The position numbers and the translations under genes were made by a program. The notes beneath the pieces are model-generated. The model did not search any database, had not been told where the DNA came from, and saw only the letters and a program-made list of their open reading frames with translations. From Tenrec ecaudatus (taxonomy: Eukaryota; Chordata; Mammalia; Afrosoricida; Tenrecidae), in contig NC_134541.1 of the NCBI RefSeq assembly GCF_050624435.1, positions 12,786,995 to 12,850,994 of the forward strand: DNA of 64,000 nucleotides. Direction: 5' to 3'. Shown here one piece after another: positions 20,500 through 31,574 of this stretch. Numbering within the stretch: the first letter of the stretch is position 1; the number at the start of each line of letters is the position of its first letter.

Positions 20500-21655
20500 G
20501 AGAAGGTAAGAAGTCGAAAGACCTAGAAATGAACATTAAGGTCACTCACTACTTCAACCTCTGCCAAACCACCGACTAGATACGACTTTGAATTGTGCAT
20601 TTCTAGACTTGGAAACTAGGATGATACAGAAAATAACAAATGTTGGTGGAGATGCGGGGAAAGCAGAACTCATGTGCCTGGCTGCTGGGAATGCAATCGG
20701 GTTCAGCCAATATACAAACCAGCGGGGCAGGGGGTCCCTGAAAAGCACACCACATGACCCAGCAATTCCAGGGATCCTGAAGACAGAGACTTGCCCCTCT
20801 GTTCGCTGCGGCTCAATCACACAACAGGCAACAGCCAGATAAACCCCATGCCCATCAACAGATGGGGGATGCTGTCATCCAAACATGGCTCAGGCTTACA
20901 GCGGCATCCTGCTCAGCGAGTCGGAGTAACCAAGTCTTGGCCCACGCTACAGTGTGGGTGGAGCTTGAAGACCTTAGACAACAAAATGAACCAATCGAAG
21001 CAGACAAATATCGCCTGTTGTATGACATCGCTTATAAAAATGTCAAGAAAAGGCAAATGACTGGAGATTCCCTTGCAGAAGAGTCTCGGGGAGGAGACCA
21101 GCAAGTCAGGGTGTGATATAGCAACCATGAAACATACAACTTTCCTCTAGTTCCTAAATGCTTCCTCCCCCACCACCACCACCCCTACTATCGTGATCCC
21201 AATTCTACCTTGCAAATCTGTCTAGACCAGAGGATGTACACTGGTACAGATAGGAACTGGAAACACAGGGAATCCAGGGCAGATGATCCCTTCAGGACCA
21301 GTGGTGTGAGTGGCGATACTGGGAGGGTAGAGAAAGGGTGGGTCGGAAAGGGGGAACCGATTCCAAGGACCTACATGTGACCTCCTCCCTGGGTGACAGA
21401 CAACAGAAAAGTGGGTGAAGAGAGACGTCAGACAGGGCAAGATATGACAAAATAATAATTTATAAATTATCAAGGATTCTTGAGGGGAGCGGGGAGGGAA
21501 GGGAAAAAATGAGGAGCTGATGCCAAGGGCTTAGGTGGAGAGCAAATGTTTTGAGAATGATGAGGGCAATGTATGTACAAATGTGCTTTACACAATTGAT
21601 GTATGTATGGATTGCGATAAGAGTTGTATGAGACCCTAATAAAACAATAAAAAAA
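20500..21655 (+). mobile_element. L1 LINE, end of ORF2 plus full afrotherian 3' UTR
   Basis: The first half matches the L1 ORF2 end: AATGTTGGTGGAGATGCGGG, CCACATGACCCAGCAATTCC, CCCATCAACAGATGGGG. It is heavily mutated. The second half is a purine-rich 3' UTR shared by several copies in this window: AGTCAGGGTGTGATATAGCA, ATGATCCCTTCAGGACCAGT, AATAATTTATAAATTATCAA, TTTTGAGAATGATGAGGGCA. It ends with CCCTAATAAAACAATAAA and an A-rich tail. The most complete L1 here; no intact frame. Confidence 0.85.
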
Positions 21656-21659
21656 GAAA

Positions 21660-21999
21660 AGGCAAATGTACAGAAACCAGAGATGTTTAGTTGTCAACAA
21701 GCATAGGAAAGAGGGAGAGGGAGGCGTGACCAGCGGTGGGAGAATGCCATGGTTTAAGGTTAGGGTGACATGGCTGACTGCTAGGTCTCATTGTCACTAA
21801 GTTGCACACCTATAAACAGTCAGGCGACCGCTAAGTTGACAACGATGACCAGGGACAGTCAAGAGTAGCTGCCAAGGCAGCTCACGTCCAACCAAACACC
21901 TCATGGGATCTGGTTCCTTAGAGGTTCCGGGTCATGGTTTCATGAGACATCCTGTCCCTCGGCCTAATAATACTTCCAGGGCTTCTGTGCTGCCTCCTA
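21660..21999. other. Intergenic stretch, no gene seen
   Basis: A short L1-like patch may lie at 21770-21850 (CACTAAGTTGCACACC). Otherwise nothing recognised. Confidence 0.4.
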
Positions 22000-22135
22000 G
22001 GGAGGCCTGGTGGCGTCGTGAGCGTCACGTGAGGGTGGCAAAGTCTCACAGTCTCAGACGCCCAGAGGAACGGTGCTACTCTGACCTGAAGGGTCACTGT
22101 GAGTGAGGATGGTCTCACTGGCAGGGAGTTGAGCC
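22000..22135 (+). mobile_element. AfroSINE, middle deleted
   Basis: GAGGCCTGGTGGCGTCGTGA, then directly the 3' body AGTCTCACAGTCTCAGACGC, GGGTCACTGTGAGTGAGGAT and CTGGCAGGGAGTTGAG. The box B region is missing. Confidence 0.8.
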
Positions 22136-22289
22136 TGAGCTCTTCTTCCTAGTTCACGGTGTTGTCCATGGGGTCTTAAGCAACCCTCCAAGGTGCAGGC
22201 AGCAGCGAGTCCCTCTTTCACTAGAACCATCCAGGAAGAAGGACAGCTGGGACTAGGGGGAGGATGTGGTATGCGGGGCCAATTGCCTC

Positions 22290-22760
22290 CATGAAACACT
22301 GACTCTTTGCCAGGAGACCAGAGGGACTGAATGGTCCCTGGTCCTGTGGCTGAATATTCTGATCAAAGGAGGCCACCAAAGGCTGCTGATCTGATTATAA
22401 AGAAAGGAGGGCGTAAGATGGAATCTGAAATTCCTGTGTGGACTCCAGACTCTCTAGGGCCAGGGTGGCTAGACAAACTCCTGGATCTATTGCCTTCAGA
22501 CCACCTTTAACCCTTAAACCCACAGGGTCCCCTGAAGTCTTCTGAAAACCAGCAGTCGTTTGGTTTCGCCGTAAAGGAGGCCTCCCTTGAGTAGTACACT
22601 GCTTTAGGACTAACTCTGTGGATCAAACCAACAAGCGAAACTTGAAAGATCAGATGGGAACCTGAGGGGACGGGGAGGTTATGTCCAGTGGGGAGAAACA
22701 GCTCAGAAAAGGAGGGAGCGGCTGGCTGGTGACTGAAAGCATTTCGTCCGTGCACCCTTT
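22290..22760 (+). repeat. Unclassified interspersed repeat, copy A
   Basis: Shares an ordered set of blocks with 22975-23420 and 48600-49330: CTGATCAAAGG, GACTCCAGACTCTC, CCTGAAGTCTTCTGA, TCTGTGGATCAAACC, AGATGGGAACCTGAGGGG, ACAGCTCAGAAAAGG. It reads like a non-coding transposon tail; class not determined. Confidence 0.6.
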
Positions 22761-22827
22761 ATACCGACTGCTGAGCCCGTGTGTGTCTCACTTGGTGTAG
22801 TCTCAACCAGAACACTGCTTTTATGAT

Positions 22828-22932
22828 TGTTTTAAAAAGAAAGTCCTATGGCGTATCATTCGATTCTGACCCATCTCGGGTTGCCATGAGTCAAAATCAA
22901 CAGACAGCACATTTACAGGGTCGGTGACTTAA
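22828..22932 (+). mobile_element. AfroSINE 3' fragment
   Basis: GTCCTATGGCGTATCATTCG and GGGTTGCCATGAGTCAAAAT, then CAACAGACAGCA. Diverged. Confidence 0.55.
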
Positions 22933-22974
22933 GTTTGACATTTTTCCATAATAAAATAATAAGAATACTTTTTT

Positions 22975-23420
22975 TAAAGGATGCTCTAGAAGCCTTCTGA
23001 TCAAAAGGTGGGGAAATGCAACAGAGATTTCCACATTCTCATAGTGTCCAGCTCTTTCTGGAGCCAGGGAAGCTAGATGAACCCCTGAAACTGTGGGCCT
23101 GAGCGGGACTCGTTACATCTAGACTACAACTACCTCCTGACGTCCTCCTAAGGCCAAACACTAGTTTAGCCACATTGTAAACACATGTCTGCCTTGGGCG
23201 CTGTGACTCTCTCTGTGGGATCGAAATGCGGACAAGGACTCAGGAGATGAGATAGGGACCTGAGAGGCAGAAAGTTTACGTCCACGCGGGAGGACCCGCT
23301 CAGCAAAGGTGACTGAGCAAGGCCACTCACCTCTGCCTGTCGTGTCATGCATGCCACTGAATGGTACATGTGGAAACGGGTGAACTGTGTGCATTCCCAC
23401 TAGCAGCAACAAAGTGAAAT
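22975..23420 (+). repeat. Unclassified interspersed repeat, copy B
   Basis: CTTCTGATCAAAAGGTGGGG, CTCTTTCTGGAGCCAGGGAA, GATGAACCCCTGAAACTGTG, AACACTAGTTTAGCCACATT, GTCTGCCTTGGGCGCTGTGA, GTACATGTGGAAACGGG. Same orientation and block order as copy A, 0.7 kb away. Best preserved of the three at its right end. Confidence 0.65.
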
Positions 23421-23439
23421 GAAAGGGGGTGGGGGACGG

Positions 23440-23572
23440 CTATGATCGAGGAGGCTGCCTGCTTCTGTCAAAGCCTACAGGCTCAGGAACTCTCCAGAGC
23501 TGTGCTGCCCCTCTCCAAGAGAGCTACAATCAGTCAGAATCAACTTGATGGGTAGAAGGCAACGGACATGAC
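23440..23572 (+). mobile_element. AfroSINE 3' two-thirds
   Basis: GAGGAGGCTGCCTGCTTCTG, AAGCCTACAGGCTCAGGAAC and ATCAGTCAGAATCAACTTGA. The 5' end is missing. Confidence 0.8.
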
Positions 23573-23689
23573 ATTGAAACCACAAAGACATCCTACGTGT
23601 GTCTTCTGGTAGGACCTCTGCACAGGTTCCCGCCGCGTCTGTCATCCCCAGACTGCGGAAGAGGGTGGCTTATACATCGAAATCGTATT

Positions 23690-24185
23690 GAGATTTGGGC
23701 CTCGGTATTTTCCAAAAGAGGAAAGCACCCACAACAACTGCTCCCCTGCCCCCCCATGGCGAGAATTCTCAGTGTCACCAAGGGCGGGGAGCAAATGAAA
23801 CGTGCATCCGCTGGTGGTGGGAGTACCCATTAGCTCAGACACTTTGGGGAGATTGGCTGGCAGTGGTTAGGCAGTTACATACACTTCCATCTTTCGGTGA
23901 GCCTGACCCCGTAACAGCAATGACATCGGCAGGCACCAACCCAGCATGCGAGCTCAGGTCCACCAGAACACACAGACAGCTCTTTGTGGCCGTGTCCCTC
24001 CCCATCGAGTCCTGGAAAGGGTTCAGGCATCCCTCCGCAGCAGTCTGGGCGGTGGGTCATGTACCAGAAGTCCAGATCCGGCTGCTCGCTCAGCACCAGA
24101 GAGGACGCTCCGAAGCTGGGCCGAGCTAAAGGAACCCAACACCAAAGCCAGCCATCCGAGGGATGCTGCTGAGACGACCTGTTGG
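23690..24185 (+). mobile_element. Old L1 LINE, end of ORF2
   Basis: CATCCGCTGGTGGTGGGAGT, CACTTTGGGGAGATTGGCTG and a remnant of the sequence encoding the ORF2 end follow L1 order. Strongly decayed (L1M-type age). Confidence 0.65.
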
Positions 24186-24415
24186 AACAGGCAGCACCAG
24201 CTGGGATGCTCAGGGTCAGAACTGCCCTTGTCCTTGGTAGCAGGCGGGTAGCGGGCTGGGGGCAAAGGTGTTGGGGAGGCTTCAGAGGCTGGCTCTTGAC
24301 CTGGGGTTGCTCACATGGGGGTATTTGGTGGGTAGAGCCTCTGTGGAGCTCTTCCACACCCAGGTTCTTGTTCCAGGAAAATCTTCCTTAACAGAAACCA
24401 TAAGAAAACATCAAA

Positions 24416-24512
24416 GGAGAAAGGAAGGTGGAAGGAAGGAAGGTGGAAGGAAGGAAGGAAGGAAGGAAGGAAGGAAGGAAGGAAGGAAAGAAGGAAGGAA
24501 GGAAAGTAGGGA
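24416..24512. repeat. (GGAA)n microsatellite
   Basis: About twenty GGAA units with a few GGTGGAA and AAAG interruptions. Confidence 0.95.
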
Positions 24513-24772
24513 GACACTGGCAAAGAAAGAAGGAACGCTGAAGCTGAAGGTCTGGGCAGAGGGGAAGGGACCACCCTGGGGCTGGGAACCCAAGAGTGAC
24601 TTCAGGTCCATCTGAAATGTTTTTGGTTGTTCACATGTTTTTATTATTTGGGTTTTTTATTATTTTAAGCTTATAAGAAAATATGCCTGTGTGGTTCAAT
24701 CCAGTTTTTATGATCAAGTGGTAATCGAAGGACAACTTATATTGATTGAGCACCCACTAGGCATCGGGCCAA

Positions 24773-24955
24773 AGAGTCCTGGTGGGTGGTGTAGGAAGCA
24801 TGCTGAAAGCAGTTCGAACCACCAGTGATTCCTTGGGAGAAAGACGGGGCTTTCTATTCCAGCAAAGAGTTACGGTCTCAGAAACCCACAGGGGCAGTTC
24901 TACCCTGTCCTGTAGGGTCACCGTGAGTCAGCATGGGCTCGATGGCGGGGAGCTC
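24773..24955 (+). mobile_element. AfroSINE, near full length
   Basis: AGAGTCCTGGTGGGTGGTGT, AAGCAGTTCGAACCACCAGT, CAGAAACCCACAGGGGCAGT, AGGGTCACCGTGAGTCAGCA and CTCGATGGCGGGGAGC. Confidence 0.92.
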
Positions 24956-26099
24956 TGAGGTGCCTGGTGGCAGGGTATACCCTGTAGCCCAGGCCTTGGC
25001 ACAGATGGACTTTGGAGGCCAAGGAACAGGGGTTACATCCTGGTTCCCTGTGGCCTCATGCAAGGCACTTCTTCCCACTTCCCAGGTGAGGAAAACAAGG
25101 TCAGAGATGGAACACCCCCGCTTGGAGCAGAATCCCAGGCCCCGAATGAGACAGCTCAAGCAAAAGTGCTTGGTGGTCTCTGGGGCTGCCACAGTCCCAC
25201 CCAGGACTGGCCACCTGAGCACTCGGGTCCCTAGCTCACCCTTCTGAAGCTGATGCAGCAGGGCAGTGAAGTCGGGGGTCTTTCTGAGCTCGGGGCCCCG
25301 TGTGACTGCCTCACCACGGTCCCAAGAAGTCTTTCTAACATCAGTTTTCAGGGTGTCAGGAAATTCCTTCCTCCAGAACTTTCCATGCTTGGGCGAGTCA
25401 GTGTGATTCCCAGACATCGGAACCGCCAGCTGCGTTAACAAGCTGGGGTTGGTGAAGCCCAAGGGTCACAAAAGGGCCCTTCCCCTCCCTGAGACAGCAA
25501 GCAGCTGCCGCTGTTGAGCAAGCAGCCAGCCAGTTGCATTTTGCACACGTTACTCGTTAGCTCTGCTCACTGATGCGATTAAGGGGCCGCCATCATGGAG
25601 AGGTGGCCCAGAGTGGGGACCCGCTCACCCCATGTTACGCAGCCATGGGTGGGTTTGTGCCCAGGCCTGTCGGACTCCAGCGCCTGCACACTGGCCTGGG
25701 AAGGAAGGAAGGCAAAGAGCAGGCGGAAGACAGATGGAGGTTGGCAGAGCCACCCAGGCCAGAGAGCGAGCCTCCAGGGATGAGAGCCGGCCGGCAGGGC
25801 CGCCCTCTGCCCCACTGACTCCCCTCCCCACTTGGAGATGTGATTCGTGGGCTGGCACAGTCTTTGCCAAGCAATGGTTTCACCACCCTCCAACAGGCCC
25901 TGGGGAAGCATTCATCCCGGTGAGTCCAGCCAGAGCACTGGGTGAAGGGCACGCACAACCAGGTCACCCAGGCTCAGTCAGCCTCAAACCTTGGCGCTGT
26001 CACCCACAGCTGCATGCCCTCAGGCCAGGTTTGCCACCCGCCCAAGCCCCCAGTGACCTTATGGTTGGTCCTTTGGAGCCTGGGGTACAAAGGACAGAG
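24956..26099. other. Intergenic stretch, no gene seen
   Basis: GC-rich unique DNA. Open frames up to 210 codons overlap on several frames and show no family resemblance. Confidence 0.5.
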
Positions 26100-26116
26100 G
26101 TATCCATACCCACTCC

Positions 26117-26142
26117 CACTCACCCCACCCCACCCCACCCCA
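26117..26142. repeat. (CCCCA)n short microsatellite
   Basis: Five CACCC/CCCCA units. Confidence 0.8.
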
Positions 26143-26359
26143 TTCATGGCATGTTCCCATGGCTGTTCACACCAAGCCCCTCTCTCGTCTTACTTACTTC
26201 TTCTCCCCAACTCTCCTCTCCCTCACTGCGCCCTCATTCTGGGAGTGGTGTTTATCTTTCGTGAATGCACTGATTTCTCTACTAATGTATCGAAGTTCAA
26301 CATGTGTGCAGCTCAGGACAGACCCCTGGGTGGCACGGTGTATGCTCCAACCACCCCAG

Positions 26360-26500
26360 AAAGGAGCCCTCGTGGCACATGAGTTCAGCGCTTGGCTGCG
26401 AACCTCAAGGCTGGCAACTCGAACCCACCCGGCACATCTGCAGGACAGAGACTTCTGGGAGAATCACAGCCAAGCGAACCCTGCGTGCAGGGCAGTTGTA
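26360..26500 (+). mobile_element. AfroSINE, degenerate
   Basis: GGAGCCCTCGTGGCACATGA, GCTTGGCTGCGAACCTCAAG and GGCAACTCGAACCCACCCGG are recognisable. The 3' half is strongly diverged. Confidence 0.65.
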
Positions 26501-26751
26501 GGGACATAAGATGAGACCGGGAACAGCCCTATCAAGAGCCCCGACAAAACAAACACCCTGGAGATGGGTGGCTGGCAGACACCCAGTGTGGCCTGGGAAC
26601 CTGTTCCCTGGAGCTGGGCGCAAACGGCAGGGAGCACGCTATGCAGCGAGCGCCGTCCTGCTCAGACACACGGGGGCCCAGAACCCCGGGGCCAGTGAGC
26701 CAGCAAGGTGCACAAAGGGAACATTTGTGAGCTATGGAGCTCCGTGAATTC

Positions 26752-26753
<2 letters not shown>

Positions 26754-26809
<56 letters not shown>
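26754..26809. repeat. (GT)28 microsatellite
   Basis: 28 perfect GT units. Confidence 0.97.
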
Positions 26810-26812
<3 letters not shown>

Positions 26813-26897
26813 CCAGCCCCATCAAGACAGAGCTACTGTAGCAGCCTGGAAGATTCCTCTGGGCTGTCTTCCCAGGCAAAAATTCCTCTCCTGGGAA

Positions 26898-27063
26898 GTC
26901 CAGGTGGTGCTGTCCACACAAGGGCAGCGGTTCAAAACCCACTAGTGACTTTGCGGGAGAAAGAGGAGGCTACCTGGCCCCGTAAAGATCTGCAGCCTTG
27001 GAGACCCTAAGAAGGGTCGTTATGAATTGGAGTTAACTCCTTGGCAGTGGGTCCGGTTTGGTT
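26898..27063 (+). mobile_element. AfroSINE
   Basis: GAAGTCCAGGTGGTGCTGTC, GCAGCGGTTCAAAACCCACT, GTAAAGATCTGCAGCCTTGG and TTGGCAGTGGGTCCGG. Confidence 0.85.
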
Positions 27064-27129
27064 CTGTTCCCTCTGGGGGTCTTCCACTCCCCTGACTTCT
27101 AGATTCGCTTGATCTGGTTTTGAGCGTCA

Positions 27130-27400
27130 GAGTGGAGGAATTGGCATCAAGCTCTGAAGGCTCACGCACAGCGTGCATGCATGCGTCAACAGTGGGCTTA
27201 TTTGTATTCCATTGTGTGGATGGGCCACCATTTTTTATCTGCTGCCTTGCTGGAAGACACTGGGGCTTGGGACTATTCGAAATAAAACTGCTATGGGTGT
27301 GCTTATTGGGTTTTCCATTTCCCTTAGGTATATTGAAGGTCGGCCTTTTACTTTTGTTTTGTATATGTTTTGGTATCATTTCAACTTCACAGAACAAGAA
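27130..27400 (-). mobile_element. Old L1 LINE 3' ORF2 fragment
   Basis: TTTGTATTCCATTGTGTGGA, CTTGCTGGAAGACACTGGGG, AATAAAACTGCTATGGGTGT and GGTTTTCCATTTCCCTTAGG are complement landmarks of the L1 ORF2 end. Confidence 0.7.
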
Positions 27401-28244
27401 GCAGCAGCAAGTACTGTTGGGCATGGAGCGTCAGGCAATGTGGTGGCAGTGCTTGGCTGGCCCTGGCTAGGGTGCCCGGCAGCCACCTGCGTGGAGCCTC
27501 GCATCAGGGGGGCCCAAGAAAAGCATTAGGAGAAAGAAGGGGTTCATTCCCTGGTGGCCCCCACGGTCTCCTGAAGGAGGACAGATAGGGCTTGCTAATG
27601 AGACCGAAAGAAAACTGGTGTGCAGGAAGACAGTCCTGATTCTGGTTTCAGAAGACAGGACATCTGAAAAGATCTTCTGACGTGTCTATGCCTTACTATC
27701 CCCTCTTGAAACAAAGCAGGGGCTGTAATATCTGAGACAGTAGGGACCTTCCCATGGGGATTAGTCAGCTCTTCTCTTCCCCAGAGGCCACTCTGTCCTG
27801 CATGGAAGTAGCACACATTTGGCTCATCTCTGTTTCCTAACAGGTTTGGTAGATACAGGAAGACATGTTGTGATTTGGGGACATTTTGATCTTCTGGCTC
27901 TGCACCCTGCAGTTGGGTCCCCTCTGCCTGACCTTCGGGTTTTGAACTGCACAGCACCCACCAGCACGCTCTTAGTCAAGGACCCACTCCATGGTTCCGG
28001 GGCAGGCAAATGGCAGATGCACAACAGTGGCCCCTGAGTGTAACCAAGGTGTCCCTTTCAGACCGAGGATGGATAACGAACGTGCTGGATTGTTACTCAC
28101 TGGTGAGCCAAGTTCTCTCTGCTCGGCTCTTCAGCAGACTCTACGAAGGCGATGGACGAGATGGAATTAATGAGAGGACAAATACAATGAGCATCACCAC
28201 CAAAATTGAAGCTAGAGAATCTGAAGATGGAGAGCCAATGATAT
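27401..28244. other. Intergenic stretch, origin unclear
   Basis: No gene. A 72-codon open frame around 27819-28037 contains GLVDTG, reminiscent of a retroviral protease active site, but nothing around it supports a provirus. The stretch is otherwise unrecognised. Confidence 0.35.
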
Positions 28245-28808
28245 TTTTTAGGCATTTTATTGAGGGCTTGTACAACTTCATCACAATCCAGCCATCCATC
28301 CATGGTGTCAAGCACATTTGTACATTTGTTGCCAGCATCAGTCTCAAAACATTTGCTTTCTACTTGAGCCCTTGGTATCAGCTTCTCATTTTTTTTCCTT
28401 CCCTCCCCCACCCTCCCTCCCTCACGAATCCTTGATAATATATAAATTTTTATTATTGTTTCATGTCTTACACTGACCAATGTCTCCCTTCACCCACTTT
28501 TTTGTTGTCTGTCCCACAGGGAGGGGTTTATATGTAGGTCATTGTGATCGGTTCCCTCTTTCTCCCCCCACCTTCCCCTTCCCCTCCTGGTATTGCTACT
28601 CTCAGTATTGGTCCTGAGGGGTTTATCTCTCCTGGATTCCCTGTGTTTCCAGCTCTTGTCTGTACCCATGTACATGTTCTGGTCTAGCCAGATTTATAAG
28701 GTAGAATTGAGGTCACGATAGTGGGGGAGGAAGCATTAAAGAACTAGAGGAAAGTTGTATGTTTCAACGGCGCTATACTGAACCCTAACTGACTCATCTC
28801 CTCCAGAG
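28245..28808 (-). mobile_element. Afrotherian L1 3' UTR, 5'-truncated
   Basis: Complement of the 3' UTR seen at 21060-21655: TTTTATTGAGGGCTTGTACA, GTACATTTGTTGCCAG, GATAATATATAAATTTTTAT, GTCCCACAGGGAGGGG, CTGTGTTTCCAGCTCTTGTC and AAAGAACTAGAGGAAAGTTG. It ends before ORF2. Confidence 0.85.
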
Positions 28809-29279
28809 AGCAAATGAGCTTAAGAATATTCTATCATGAGGTATTTTTATTTGACTAATAACAAAAACCTCTATATGTGTCTCTCAGACACCACAAAGCA
28901 GCTAACAGGGAGTTAGGGTCAAACAGATGCTTGTTTTTGATGCTTGGTCTGCCATAGTTCAGTAGTTCTGAGTGTCCTTTGTTAAAATAGGACAATTTTT
29001 GGATTTTTTTAATTATCTGGGAAAAAATGTCAAGCTGGTGAGTTTTGTGACCTACCAAGTGTTCACTTAAAAAGAAAACAAAGATATAAGCGAGTGACTA
29101 ACATTTAAGATGATGTTACAATGGCAACGACAACAAAAAACATGTGATCCATCTTGTACTTTTGATTGTTGCTCGAATAAAAGGTGTGTGCAAATGTGTG
29201 AGGAAAAAATGAATAACAAGTAGCAGTGCATGGGACTCGGATCACCCTTCCAGCGCCGCGAACAACCAGAAGAAAAAAC
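28809..29279. other. AT-rich intergenic stretch, nothing recognised
   Basis: No match to the repeat families seen elsewhere in the window. A short minus-strand open frame (28855-29058) shows no identifiable domain. Confidence 0.4.
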
Positions 29280-29380
29280 ACATCTGGGCTGGAAGATGTG
29301 TCCACAGAATGCTCCTGAGAAGTCGGGAGGCTAAGACTGCATCTCACATACCTCGGACATGCCGTGAGGAAGAAAGTGCC
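29280..29380 (+). mobile_element. RTE-type LINE fragment
   Basis: AATGCTCCTGAGAAGTCGGG, GACTGCATCTCACATACCTC and GGACATGCCGTGAGG. The GATA array grows directly at its right edge. Confidence 0.65.
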
Positions 29381-29383
29381 TGC

Positions 29384-29474
<91 letters not shown>
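29384..29474. repeat. (GATA)n microsatellite
   Basis: About 22 perfect GATA units. Confidence 0.97.
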
Positions 29475-29477
29475 ACG

Positions 29478-29640
29478 GTGGATCAGACAATACCATCATT
29501 GAAAGGCATTGATCCTTCTGTGAGCTTCCTTATTCAATGTCCGACTTTCACGGACACAGGAGGCCATTGAAAGCCCTGCGGCAATTGGGTCCCAAGCAAC
29601 TTCATCTGCCAGGTGACACCCTTGTCCTTGAGCTCCTCAA
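29478..29640 (-). mobile_element. RTE-type LINE fragment, inverted
   Basis: Complement order: AAGGCATTGATCCTTCTGTG, CTTATTCAATGTCCGACTTT, then GGAGGCCATTGAAAGCC. Opposite orientation to the pieces on both sides, so an inversion or a second insertion. Confidence 0.65.
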
Positions 29641-29764
29641 CAAAGCCGAGTGCAGAGTGCCCAGTGCGGTACATCACCTTCTGTCTTTATAAACCACTTG
29701 GAGAAGGGGAGAAGATTCTGGGATCTGTGCAGACCTCCGAGGAAGGGAAATTGGAATCTTCGGG

Positions 29765-30105
29765 GAGACGTGAAAGGGAGACAGGCCTTTCACGGCAAAC
29801 CCTACCGTACTCTGAAATGTGAACCAGGCCTCCGTAGGATGTATTCAAATGCATCATACACGCTTTGTACCTGTGGTCAGGAGAGAGCAGTCCTTGGAGA
29901 AGGACATCACACGGGGTCAAGTGGAGGGGCAGCAAAAAGAGGAAGCCCTTCAAGGCAGTGGATGGACACTGTGGCTGCAACAATGAGCTCAGGCGCAGGA
30001 CCAATTGTGAGGATGGCACGCATGGACCAGGCTGTGTCTCCTTGCGTTGTGCACACGGTTGACCTGAGTCAGCACCCACTCCATAGCACCCAACAGCTTT
30101 CAAAT
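29765..30105 (+). mobile_element. RTE-type LINE 3' end
   Basis: GTACCTGTGGTCAGGAGAGA, GCAGTCCTTGGAGAAGGACA, AGGGGCAGCAAAAAGAGGAA, GGCTGCAACAATGAGCTCAG and TTGTGAGGATGGCACGCATG. Confidence 0.82.
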
Positions 30106-30413
30106 GAAATACAACCTTAAAAAGAAAAGCTCACGGGTGCCCTGTTGGTGGTTGTGCTCGGACCGAGGTCATCTGCCAGCAAGGGAGCACAGCGGGGCAA
30201 GAAGGGGCAGCAACAGAAAATTGATTCTATCCAGGGGATTGGTCGCCTAAGTAAATACAGGTAGCATGATAGGCACTGGGTTTGTCCCTGTCGAACTTAG
30301 TGTTGCAAATATAGGAAAAGAACATTAAATCGAATTGTGTGACACTGGCCTGGAATTGGCCTTCAGTCTGAATCTAGAGTCTGATGGTCCGTAACTACAG
30401 AGAGCTCAAGGCA

Positions 30414-30416
<3 letters not shown>

Positions 30417-30466
<50 letters not shown>
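30417..30466. repeat. (GT)25 microsatellite
   Basis: 25 perfect GT units. Confidence 0.97.
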
Positions 30467-30467
<1 letters not shown>

Positions 30468-30469
30468 TA

Positions 30470-31242
30470 GGAGCCTTCAGTTCCTAGTTCTGGTCACGGA
30501 AACTGCCGGGAGTCATGATGCCCCGTGAGCCCTGAGCACACCACGTGCCAAGACCTTGGTTGCTACCCACCATTGTCCATGACCAGTGGTTCCAGGACTG
30601 GGGCAGAGAATGTGCAGAATGAGCCTGGGCAGACTCTGAGTGTCAGAGAAAACGAAGGGCTCAGAGCGGGTGAAAGCAAGCGTGAAGGGGCTCCCGCTCC
30701 CAAACGTCTAATGATAAGTGATAGCAGCCAAATAAATCCAAATAAATACTAAATTGCAACCCACTGAATACAATCTTTTTTAAACCCACTATTTTTGTGG
30801 TTACTAGGACTGGTCATTAGTCCATGGTGATAAAAAATAAATGAATAATTGAGAGTTTAATGAGGAACTGCATATTTGCATCACTTTCAAGTGCCTCCCC
30901 ACAAAATACTCACTAATTACAACTTTATGTGGGGGGGGGGAGCATACGTTTATGGAGGGAAAACCCAGAAGACACCTCCTCAAGGTAAACATCACCAGCC
31001 ACTGGGCACATGGCCACCTGTGTCACCCGATGGAACATCAGGACAAGACCCAGCACCACCTGCTTTTGCTGCCAAGGACTAGTGGGCTGATTCTAACCAT
31101 GCAGAAGCACCAGCCAGACTCAGAGTAGGGACCTGCCACAAAACGACTGGCCTGCAAGCCTCACAAAGGGTCAAGGTCATGAAGGTCCAGGCAAGTCTGA
31201 GAAACTTTCCCAGATGAAAGGAAACTATGGAGGCATGGTATG
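30470..31242. other. Intergenic stretch, no gene seen
   Basis: The first part is GC-balanced. From 30700 to 30940 it is AT-rich, with an octamer-like ATTTGCAT at about 30873, and ends with a G run (30932-30940). Unrecognised. Confidence 0.4.
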
Positions 31243-31428
31243 AGAAACCATGGTGGTGTAGTGGGTTACAAGTCAGGCTGCCAACCACAAGATCAGTAGT
31301 TCAAGACCACCAGGTGCCCTCTCTGCTTCTGTAAAGACTTACAGCCTCAGAAGCCCAGAGGAGCAGGTCTAATCTGCCCTGTGGGGTCAGTGAGTCAGAA
31401 CTGCTTGGATGTCAGTGGATCGGGGGCA
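31243..31428 (+). mobile_element. AfroSINE, near full length
   Basis: CCATGGTGGTGTAGTGGGTT, AAGATCAGTAGTTCAAGACC, AAAGACTTACAGCCTCAGAA and GTCAGTGAGTCAGAACTGCT. Confidence 0.88.
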
Positions 31429-31574
31429 CAGAGGCTCGGCAGCCAGAAGAGACACCGGAGTCCTGTTTACCACAAAGGGCAGCGGGTGAGATGCGAATGG
31501 GCTTCTGAAATAGATGGAAACGCATCACATTCATTACCTGGAGGTCATGTCTGCGTGATGGTTTTGTAGGAAAA

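Noticed and set aside
24878..25462. 194-codon minus-strand frame
   Set aside because: It starts inside an AfroSINE and shows no domain; no sign of exons.
27819..28037. Short frame with GLVDTG resembling a retroviral aspartic protease active site
   Set aside because: Only about ten residues fit, the next expected conserved region is absent, and no gag, pol or LTR sequence surrounds it. A chance match is as likely as an ancient viral relic.
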